Shown here piece after piece: positions 1 through 5,250 of a DNA stretch of 6,663 nucleotides. A model generated the notes under the pieces. The model made no database searches and was not told the origin of the DNA. It saw only the letters and a list, made by a program, of their open reading frames with translations. The stretch comes from Parcubacteria group bacterium CG11_big_fil_rev_8_21_14_0_20_39_22 (lineage in GTDB: Bacteria > Patescibacteriota > Minisyncoccia > Phycocordibacterales > GCA-002787175). How positions within the stretch are numbered: the first letter of the stretch is position 1; each line of letters starts with the position of its first letter. The position numbers and the translations under genes were made by a program. The stretch lies in NCBI GenBank assembly GCA_002787175.1, contig PCWC01000053.1, forward strand, positions 1 through 6,663. Reading direction: 5' to 3'.

Positions 1-2
1 AA

Positions 3-71
3 CGTGATAACAGATCGCGAGCCCTTGAATTCGGAATACCTTTCAGGTTGCCTCGTGAGGCACTTATTTAA
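3..71 (+). CDS. possible 3' end of an upstream gene (partial)
   Basis: A reading frame is open from the window edge to a TAA at 69-71. It encodes about 22 residues, basic and ending in a run that includes GIPFRLPREALI. It could be the C-terminus of a protein whose body lies outside the window. Support is weak: another + frame is also open from base 1 to a TGA at 136-138, and the stretch is too short to judge by composition or homology. A hairpin-plus-T-tract at 143-188 downstream would suit the end of an upstream transcription unit. I do not recognise the product. Confidence 0.2.
   Translation, partial: RDNRSRALEFGIPFRLPREALI
49..62. repeat. 6-bp near-palindrome TGCCTC-GT-GAGGCA
   Basis: The arms TGCCTC (49-54) and GAGGCA (57-62) are perfect reverse complements around a 2-base centre. 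It is the only GC-rich dyad in the flank and is followed by CTTATTT. In RNA it would fold with a four-base loop and a five-base-pair stem. It overlaps the end of the possible upstream frame. It could be a weak terminator, a protein-binding palindrome or chance; arms of this length are expected by chance in a window this size. Confidence 0.3.
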
Positions 72-142
72 CTGTTGGATTTATTTTATCACTTTTTACT
101 ATTGCATCATAGGTACCTTGTGTAAAAAGACCGGATGACCCG

Positions 143-188
143 AATAAGCATAGTATTCACGTTGTACTATGCTTATTTCCCCTTTTTT
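143..188 (+). terminator. candidate intrinsic terminator (13-bp hairpin plus T tract)
   Basis: The arms AATAAGCATAGTA (143-155) and TACTATGCTTATT (165-177) are perfectly complementary around a 9-base loop. They are followed by T, CCCC and then six T residues (183-188). The orientation suits termination of transcription arriving from the left; the other strand shows no T tract after the stem. The stem is AT-rich (3 G/C pairs of 13) and the T tract is interrupted by C, so this is not a textbook terminator. Because the core of the stem recurs 41 bp downstream in the same dyad form, a protein-binding role is an equal alternative. Confidence 0.45.
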
Positions 189-213
189 GCATAGTACAGT
201 GATTAAACTATGC
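148..213. repeat. two 25-bp dyads GCATAGT-N11-ACTATGC, 41-bp period
   Basis: GCATAGT at 148-154 pairs with ACTATGC at 166-172, and GCATAGT at 189-195 pairs with ACTATGC at 207-213. Both spacers are exactly 11 bases but differ in sequence (starting ATTCACG and ACAGTGA). The second dyad extends to 9-bp arms (187-195 and 207-215), the first to 13-bp arms with a 9-base centre (143-155 and 165-177). The identical arms, identical spacing and 41-bp period (close to four helical turns) look like paired binding sites for a dimeric protein on one DNA face. Candidates are an operator or a recombinase site. The protein that would bind is not identifiable here. Confidence 0.8.
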
Positions 214-272
214 AACTTGGACGAAATGTCGGTTTTTGAACTGGATGTTAGGTTAAAGCTCACTTCCAGTTC

Positions 273-314
273 GCGTTTCCGTAATGATACAAAAGTGTCA
301 TATTACGGAAACGC
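273..314. repeat. 13-bp perfect inverted repeat with inner hairpin
   Basis: The arms GCGTTTCCGTAAT (273-285) and ATTACGGAAACGC (302-314) match perfectly. The inside continues as TGATAC (285-290), loop AAAA (291-294), GTGTCA (295-300), which pairs with one T-G wobble. In RNA this would make a stem of about 18 pairs with a two-base bulge (301-302) and an AAAA loop. No T tract follows (CCAAAGG), so it does not look like an intrinsic terminator. It could be a cruciform, a recombination or replication-type repeat, a mobile-element remnant, or an operator. It shares no arm sequence with the other dyads of the flank. Confidence 0.8.
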
Positions 315-317
315 CAA

Positions 318-385
318 AGGAGAGCAAAACCTATTTAGTAAATACGGCCTGGAAGCCTTTATTTTAGGGCTAATATGCTTCTCCT
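318..385. repeat. loose inverted repeat enclosing small palindromes
   Basis: AGGAGAGCA (318-326) is nearly the reverse complement of TGCTTCTCCT (376-385), with one base missing. Between them lie a 13-bp palindrome TATTTA-G-TAAATA (332-344) and AGCC/GGCT (354-357 and 368-371). Together these could fold as a branched RNA, but each element alone is short enough to arise by chance. It is recorded because it sits directly between two clearer dyads. Confidence 0.25.
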
Positions 386-391
386 GATCCT

Positions 392-413
392 CTATATCAC
401 TACACTGATATAG
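392..413. repeat. 8-bp perfect inverted repeat CTATATCA-N6-TGATATAG
   Basis: CTATATCA (392-399) and TGATATAG (406-413) are perfect reverse complements around CTACAC. TACTGTTTTATT follows, so a weak AT-only terminator is possible on the + strand. An operator some 70-90 bases upstream of the operon promoter is the other reading. It has only one or two G/C pairs, so the RNA stem would be weak. Confidence 0.4.
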
Positions 414-443
414 TACTGTTTTATTCCGTTTACATATTGAAAA

Positions 444-502
444 CGTGAAAATATAAGAAAAAAGAGAGGTTTTCACGATTACAGTTGACAAAAGCGTGAA
501 AA
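444..502. promoter_or_regulatory. triple CGTGAAAA array overlapping the fic promoter (candidate operator)
   Basis: CGTGAAAA occurs at 444-451 (+), as TTTTCACG at 470-477 (-), and at 495-502 (+). Starts are 26 and 25 bases apart, about 2.5 helical turns, so successive copies face alternate sides of the helix. The third copy lies wholly inside the 16-base spacer between the -35 and -10 hexamers of the operon promoter, where a bound protein would block polymerase. The first two copies form an inverted pair with an 18-base centre. The binding protein is unknown. The helix-turn-helix-like tail of the adjacent Fic protein makes autoregulation an attractive guess. Confidence 0.5.
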
Positions 503-512
503 AGACTATACT
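485..512 (+). promoter_or_regulatory. sigma-70-type promoter of the fic-mod-res operon
   Basis: The -35 element TTGACA (485-490, perfect) and the -10 element TATACT (507-512, one base from consensus) are separated by 16 bases. Transcription would be expected to start about 7 bases after the -10, near 518-521, which coincides with the fic ATG at 521. No ribosome-binding sequence fits between the -10 element and the start codon (only CTTACTCCAT-like sequence). The message is therefore predicted to be leaderless or nearly so. Confidence 0.75.
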
Positions 513-520
513 TACTCCAT

Positions 521-1423
521 ATGGCTAAAACATCTGTAGCATTTAATAAAATCAACCTACTTCGGGAAAGATACTACAAAGCATCAATAGGAAAAGATGC
601 GCTTATTAAGCTTATAAGCGAAGCGGAAGTCGCCGATCAAGTATATAACTCGAACGCTATCGAGAACAGCACGCTTTCTCTTGAAGAGACAGAAAAGATA
701 CTTCTCCAAATCGATCTTGATCGGTATATCTCTGAACGAGAAATATTCGAAGCAAAAAATCTTGCCCGAGTTGTATCGTACATCGACAAAAGAGCTAAAG
801 AACAAGAGATCGGCTTTGATGTCATCTTGTCACTCCACAAGATGCTTATGTCGAATATCCGCGATGAAATTGCCGGAAGATTTCGCAAAGATGACGAGTA
901 TGTTCGTGTCGGAAGTCATATTGCTCCCGCTCCAAAAGAAATAAACGGAAGTCTTGAAAAAATGCTTTCGGAATACAACGCTACGAGCCATGAAAATATC
1001 ATCAAACGTATCGCCCGACTTCATCTTGCCTTTGAGTATCTCCACCCATTTAATGATGGCAATGGTCGCATTGGACGGGTCATCAATAACTACCTGCTCA
1101 TACGAGAAGGTTTCGTGCCGATAAATATTAAGTTCATCGACAGGAAGAAATACTACGATGCCTTCAATGAATTTGATGAAAAAGGTGCAACCGGAATCAT
1201 GGAGGGGATCGTTGGTAAGGCACTTACCAATAGCTACCACAAACGCTTGGCTTATTTAGAGGGTAAGAAGATTGTTATGCTTTCTGATTATGCAAAAAAT
1301 AATAAGCTCTCCCATTCAAACCTTATAAATAAGGCGACTCGTCAAACCATCGAGGCCTTTTTAGAAAAAGGTGTCTGGAAGATTGGAGAGGAGTCTTTGA
1401 ATGGCCCCGAGGAACAAAAATAA
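521..1423 (+). CDS. fic: Fic-family AMP-transferase, class II, with C-terminal HTH-like tail
   Basis: A 300-residue Fic protein. The family transfers AMP (rarely other groups) from nucleotides to hydroxyl side chains of target proteins. The core motif HPFNDGNGRIGR spans residues 175-186, with catalytic His175, the Gly180-Asn181-Gly182 anion hole, and Arg183 and Arg186 for phosphate binding. A flap-like segment covers about 119-141. Ser44-x3-Glu48-Asn49 matches the (S/T)xxxE(G/N) self-inhibitory motif, and its N-terminal position marks class II; Glu48 would pair with Arg186 and block productive ATP binding. Residues 253-289 (including KATRQTIEAFLEKG) resemble a helix-turn-helix. No signal peptide or membrane segment is seen, so it is cytoplasmic. 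The start is the ATG just after the promoter, probably read without a leader. It is the first gene of the operon, 3 bases before mod. Role is inferred: host-targeting toxin held in check, regulator of the restriction genes, or both. Family assignment is very secure; the target is unknown. Confidence 0.95.
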   Translation: MAKTSVAFNKINLLRERYYKASIGKDALIKLISEAEVADQVYNSNAIENSTLSLEETEKILLQIDLDRYISEREIFEAKNLARVVSYIDKRAKEQEIGFDVILSLHKMLMSNIRDEIAGRFRKDDEYVRVGSHIAPAPKEINGSLEKMLSEYNATSHENIIKRIARLHLAFEYLHPFNDGNGRIGRVINNYLLIREGFVPINIKFIDRKKYYDAFNEFDEKGATGIMEGIVGKALTNSYHKRLAYLEGKKIVMLSDYAKNNKLSHSNLINKATRQTIEAFLEKGVWKIGEESLNGPEEQK

Positions 1424-1426
1424 TAT

Positions 1427-2974
1427 ATGGCATCACTAAACTGGATTGGAAAAGAAGCTGTAGTAAACCACGATAAGGAGGTACCTTTTAAGTTGCTGAA
1501 AAAGGTTAAGACAGCATCCGTTGGTGACAATTCTCAAAATCTTATAATCCACGGCGATAATCTCGAGGCCTTGAAGGCATTGATGCCTCATTACTACGGC
1601 AAAATAAAATGCATTTATATCGATCCACCCTATAACACCGGTAATGAGGGTTGGGTATACAACGATAAAGTTAATTCTCCCAAGATCAAGCAGTGGCTCG
1701 GCAAGGTTGTTGGCCGGGAATCAGAGGATTTGACACGGCACGATAAGTGGCTTTGCATGATCTATCCTAGGTTAAAACTATTAAGGGACTTACTGACAGA
1801 GGATGGTTCTATCTTTGTTTCAATCGATGATAACGAGCACTGTAATCTACGGCTCGCCATGGACGATATCTTTGGGGAGATAAATTTCGTAACGACCATA
1901 ATTTGGCAGAAGAAATATACACAAAGTAATGATGCAAAGTATTTTTCAAATACGCACGATTTTATAATTTGTTATGCAAAAAATAAAGAAAACAAGAATT
2001 TTAAGATAAATCTACTGGCAAGAACCGAGGAGCAAGATGCACGTTATAAAAATCCTGATAAAGACCCTCGTGGGGTCTGGATGACTCAACCCCTACACGC
2101 AAAGAGCGGTACGGATAAGACCTATGAGTTCACTTTCTCAAACGGTGTGAAGTGGAAACCACCTGCTGGCACGTTCCCTCGATATAGCATCAATACTCTA
2201 AAAGAAGCTGATGCAGGAGGTACGATTTGGTTTGGAAAAAATGGGAGTGCTGTTCCTCGCCTTAAGAAATATCTTGCTGAAATGAAGCATGGTGTGATTC
2301 CTAAAACAATATGGTTATATGACGAAGTTGGAAGTAATGACGATGCCAAGCGAGCCATAAAACATCTATTCGATGATAATCCTTTTGATTCTCCAAAACC
2401 TCCCTCACTGATTAAGCAGATCATTAAACTTTCAAGTAATCCCGACGATACAGTTCTAGATTCCTTTGCTGGCTCCGGCACGACCGGCCATGCGGTTTTG
2501 GATTTGAATAAAGAGGATGGTGGTACTCGCAAATTTATCATGGTTGAAATGGAGGATAAAGTTGCAAAAGATATAACTGCCGAGAGAGTCAAAAGAGCAA
2601 TTAAAAAATATGGTTACAAGGATGGTTTTGAATACTGCGAACTTGATAAGCCTCTTTTTAATGAACACGGCCAGATTGAAGAAACTTGCGACTTTAGACA
2701 GTTTGCTACTTACATTTATTTTACCGAGACTCAAACGAATATAGACCCCAAGAAAATTGATGAGAATTTCATCGGTGAACTCGATACGACCGAATATTAC
2801 CTACTCTACAAAGGCAAGAATAGGAACGACCTTGATAAATCATTTCTCAAAAAGATTAAGGATACCGATAGCAAGAAAGTGATATATGCAGACCGGTGTC
2901 TGATTGATGATGATACGCTCGCAAGGCACAATATCGTCTTCAAGCAGATCCCTTATGAAGTAAAAGTCTACTAA
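1427..2974 (+). CDS. mod: type III-like DNA N6-adenine methyltransferase (Mod)
   Basis: A 515-residue beta-class amino-methyltransferase. The catalytic motif IV DPPYNTG (66-72) precedes the AdoMet-binding motif I FAGSGTTG (347-354), the order that defines the beta class; DPPY indicates adenine N6 as target. HGDNLEAL (42-49) before motif IV and SIFVSIDDNE (128-137) are typical of type III Mod subunits. The target recognition region should lie between about 160 and 325. The tail beyond about 410 is the shared C-terminal part of this family. It is shorter than EcoP15I Mod (about 640 residues), but every catalytic motif is intact. It both protects host DNA and supplies sequence specificity to Res. 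The start is ATG 1427; the first 22 residues belong to the conserved family N-terminus. A GAGGA at 1409-1413 is about 13 bases upstream, too far for a strong SD. The stop is 4 bases before res. Recognition sequence cannot be read from this. Confidence 0.93.
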   Translation: MASLNWIGKEAVVNHDKEVPFKLLKKVKTASVGDNSQNLIIHGDNLEALKALMPHYYGKIKCIYIDPPYNTGNEGWVYNDKVNSPKIKQWLGKVVGRESEDLTRHDKWLCMIYPRLKLLRDLLTEDGSIFVSIDDNEHCNLRLAMDDIFGEINFVTTIIWQKKYTQSNDAKYFSNTHDFIICYAKNKENKNFKINLLARTEEQDARYKNPDKDPRGVWMTQPLHAKSGTDKTYEFTFSNGVKWKPPAGTFPRYSINTLKEADAGGTIWFGKNGSAVPRLKKYLAEMKHGVIPKTIWLYDEVGSNDDAKRAIKHLFDDNPFDSPKPPSLIKQIIKLSSNPDDTVLDSFAGSGTTGHAVLDLNKEDGGTRKFIMVEMEDKVAKDITAERVKRAIKKYGYKDGFEYCELDKPLFNEHGQIEETCDFRQFATYIYFTETQTNIDPKKIDENFIGELDTTEYYLLYKGKNRNDLDKSFLKKIKDTDSKKVIYADRCLIDDDTLARHNIVFKQIPYEVKVY

Positions 2975-2978
2975 TACT

Positions 2979-5246
2979 ATGGAACTTAAAAAATACCAAA
3001 AAAATACATTAGAAACGCTCGAACAATTCTTGAAGGAATTGCGTAAGGCAGACCTCGAGTATGCTTTTATGGGCATTACTGAAAAGCCCTATCATGCCGA
3101 GGCATTTGGTGAGGTTCCTTTTGTCTGCATAAAGATTCCTACCGGTGGTGGAAAAACCCTCGTAGGTTGCCATGCAGTAGAGAAAATTATGGCTGGTGCG
3201 CTCCAGCACAAGTTGGACCGAGGGATAGTGCTTTGGTTTACGCCCTCTGAAGCAATCAAAACTCAAACACTCAAGAAATTTAAAGACCGGAAAGACTGGC
3301 ACCGCAGAGTTTTGGACGAAGCGTTTGATAACAGCGTAAAAGTATTTTCAAACGAAGAAGCATTGAGTATCCGGAAGGAAGATGTAAACGATAATCTCTG
3401 CATCGTCATCTCCAGCCTTGAGGCGTTCCGCAAAGAAAAATCTCTCCAGAATAAGTATAAGGTGTATCAAGAAAACGGTACGCTCCTGACACATTTTGAG
3501 AACATAGACGAGCCAGATTATCTTGAGCGTGACAGCGAAGGATCGGTAATTAACTCACTTGCAAACGTTGTCCGATTGAGTAATTCGCTTATTGTGATTG
3601 ATGAGGGTCATAAAACCACAACCAAGCTTTCAATTGATTTCCTGAAAGACTTAAATCCAAGCTTTATTGTTGAATACACCGCGACCCCACGCAGTGAGAG
3701 TAATATTCTGGTTGAAATTCATGCTTCAGAACTTAAGGATGAGCAGATGGTGAAAATTCCTATTGTGCTTGAGAGTTCTGCTCAATGGCAGAACTCCGTT
3801 ACTAGAGGAATTGAGAAAAGAATTGAACTTGAGAAAGACGCTAAGAAAATAAAAGGAGAATATATTCGTCCGATTGCTCTATTACAGGCACAGCCTAAGA
3901 GTAAAGACGGTCATAGTGTTACTGTCGAGCATCTAAAGGATTTCCTGCTCGAGCGAAAGATTTCAGCCGATGAAATTGCGATCAAGACTTCCGAGAAAAA
4001 TGAACTTGAGGGAGTCGATCTCTTTAGTAAGAGTTGCAAAATTCGCTACATCATTACCGTTAATGCTTTGGCAGAAGGATGGGACTGTTCTTTTGCTTAT
4101 ATCCTTGTCTCGGTTGCCAACCTCGGATCAAAAATAGCCGTTGAGCAGATTATCGGACGCATCATTCGTCTGCCTTATGCAAAAAGGAAAGCCAATGAAG
4201 ACTTCAATAGGAGTTATGTTTTTGCTTCGGCAAGAGACTTTAATGAAGCGGCCGGTCAAATCATTTCCGGACTTGAAAGCAACGGATACAGTAGGTCTGA
4301 TCTTATCAGTGCCGACAAGAAAGATGCGACTTACGAGCTCGAAGCTAAAAAAGCCGTGTCCGATGTGTTAAAGGTGCCGATGATGGCCCTCGAGGGTGAT
4401 CAGTTATCTTTTGAGGACTTAATTGGAAATGATTTCGAGCTAGCTAAACAAGATCACAAGTTCGAGTTTCAAATCCATTACGATAATGACGGCAGAGCGA
4501 TTATTGATATCCAGAAAGACGATGAGTGGATGCGTGGAGCCCAGATGTACTTAAAGTTACGATACTCGGATAAAAACTACACAAAAAGTGAGCTGGTGCA
4601 GTGGCTTGATAAAAAGCTACGTTTTCCATTACTCGAAAAGTCAGACAAGGTTAGCTTCCTTGATAAAGCCATTGAGTACCAGCTTAAGACTCGCACGTTG
4701 TCGGAACTGTCAGTAAACCGGTACGTACTGGCTGATCGAATGAGTGAGTCCATTAATGGGGTTTTGGAAAAATACGCAAAAGAGAAATTCGATACGCTTT
4801 TGCAAAAGAAAAAAATCGGGGCGATGTCGTTTGAGGCTTTCCCAAACACGATCTCTCTCAAGCAAGCTGTACCACAGGAATTCAATAGAAATTATTACGA
4901 GAAGATAGATAAGCTCAATGGTGAAGAGCTTGGTTTCGTACAGCGTCTTGATCTGGATACTCTCCCCAACATCAAGTATTGGGTTCGTAGCCGAGAAAAG
5001 ATTGATCCTTTTTATATTCAAGGATGGAAGCGAGGTAAGTTCTATCCTGACTTTATTGCGGTCACAAAGAAAGGTCAGATTATCGCTCTGGAGTGGAAAG
5101 GTGCGGACCGGATAAGTAATGAAGACACAGCCTATAAGATAGAAATTGGAGAAGTCTGGTCGAGGCTCGGCGGAGGAAAACTACACTTTTTCTTGGTGCA
5201 TACCGGTAATGTTGAGGAGGTGCTGAAGAAGATAAAAGATTTATAA
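2979..5246 (+). CDS. res: type III-like restriction subunit: SF2 helicase plus PD-(D/E)XK nuclease (Res)
   Basis: A 755-residue protein with ATP-dependent DNA translocase and endonuclease parts. Helicase motifs run in order: Walker A PTGGGKT (54-60, Lys59), Walker B DEGH (208-211), motif III-like TATPR (234-238), motif V-like AEGWDC (365-370), and motif VI QIIGRIIR (390-397). The C-terminal nuclease shows Pro690-Asp691, then Glu705-Trp706-Lys707, the PD-(D/E)XK pattern of type III Res, so cleavage should be active. Residues 450-680 link the two. It is shorter than EcoP15I Res (about 970 residues) yet complete in motifs. In known type III systems Res works only in complex with Mod, using ATP hydrolysis to communicate between recognition sites before cutting. 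The ATG lies 4 bases after the mod stop with no visible SD, which suggests coupled translation and matched subunit levels. No frameshift or missing residue was seen. Confidence 0.93.
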   Translation: MELKKYQKNTLETLEQFLKELRKADLEYAFMGITEKPYHAEAFGEVPFVCIKIPTGGGKTLVGCHAVEKIMAGALQHKLDRGIVLWFTPSEAIKTQTLKKFKDRKDWHRRVLDEAFDNSVKVFSNEEALSIRKEDVNDNLCIVISSLEAFRKEKSLQNKYKVYQENGTLLTHFENIDEPDYLERDSEGSVINSLANVVRLSNSLIVIDEGHKTTTKLSIDFLKDLNPSFIVEYTATPRSESNILVEIHASELKDEQMVKIPIVLESSAQWQNSVTRGIEKRIELEKDAKKIKGEYIRPIALLQAQPKSKDGHSVTVEHLKDFLLERKISADEIAIKTSEKNELEGVDLFSKSCKIRYIITVNALAEGWDCSFAYILVSVANLGSKIAVEQIIGRIIRLPYAKRKANEDFNRSYVFASARDFNEAAGQIISGLESNGYSRSDLISADKKDATYELEAKKAVSDVLKVPMMALEGDQLSFEDLIGNDFELAKQDHKFEFQIHYDNDGRAIIDIQKDDEWMRGAQMYLKLRYSDKNYTKSELVQWLDKKLRFPLLEKSDKVSFLDKAIEYQLKTRTLSELSVNRYVLADRMSESINGVLEKYAKEKFDTLLQKKKIGAMSFEAFPNTISLKQAVPQEFNRNYYEKIDKLNGEELGFVQRLDLDTLPNIKYWVRSREKIDPFYIQGWKRGKFYPDFIAVTKKGQIIALEWKGADRISNEDTAYKIEIGEVWSRLGGGKLHFFLVHTGNVEEVLKKIKDL

Positions 5247-5250
5247 ACCT

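Larger units (their letters stand above)
72..520. other. gene-poor, dyad-rich flank upstream of the operon
   Basis: No convincing gene is seen here. A 72-codon + frame at 169-387 starts inside the 143-188 hairpin and runs straight through the 273-314 inverted repeat, as an accidental frame would. A 62-codon - frame at 303-491 runs across the operon promoter and lacks any recognisable features. The stretch instead holds a series of inverted repeats (143-177, 187-215, 273-314, 392-413), a triple octamer array and the operon promoter, each listed separately. Confidence 0.7.

Noticed and set aside
169..387. 72-codon + frame in the upstream flank
   Set aside because: It begins inside the 143-177 hairpin and passes through the 273-314 inverted repeat. 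It has no ribosome-binding site, no promoter I can see and no protein features.
303..491. 62-codon - strand frame across the promoter
   Set aside because: It covers the operon's promoter and repeat array. The composition looks like translated repeat DNA and there is no start signal.
1..520. CRISPR array or tRNA gene in the gene-free flank
   Set aside because: The repeats are inverted pairs with only two regular copies, not spaced direct repeats. No cloverleaf or T-loop sequence could be assembled.
600..620. CGCTTAT-N7-ATAAGCG inverted repeat inside fic
   Set aside because: Arms of 7 with a short spacer are expected a few times by chance in 6.6 kb, and the bases are accounted for by the coding sequence.
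1475..1495. Perfect AAGGAGGT with an in-frame TTG at 1493 inside mod, a possible alternative start
   Set aside because: The 22 residues before it look like the conserved N-terminus of this Mod family, and the bases simply encode the K-E-V of the conserved EVPF segment, so ATG 1427 is kept.
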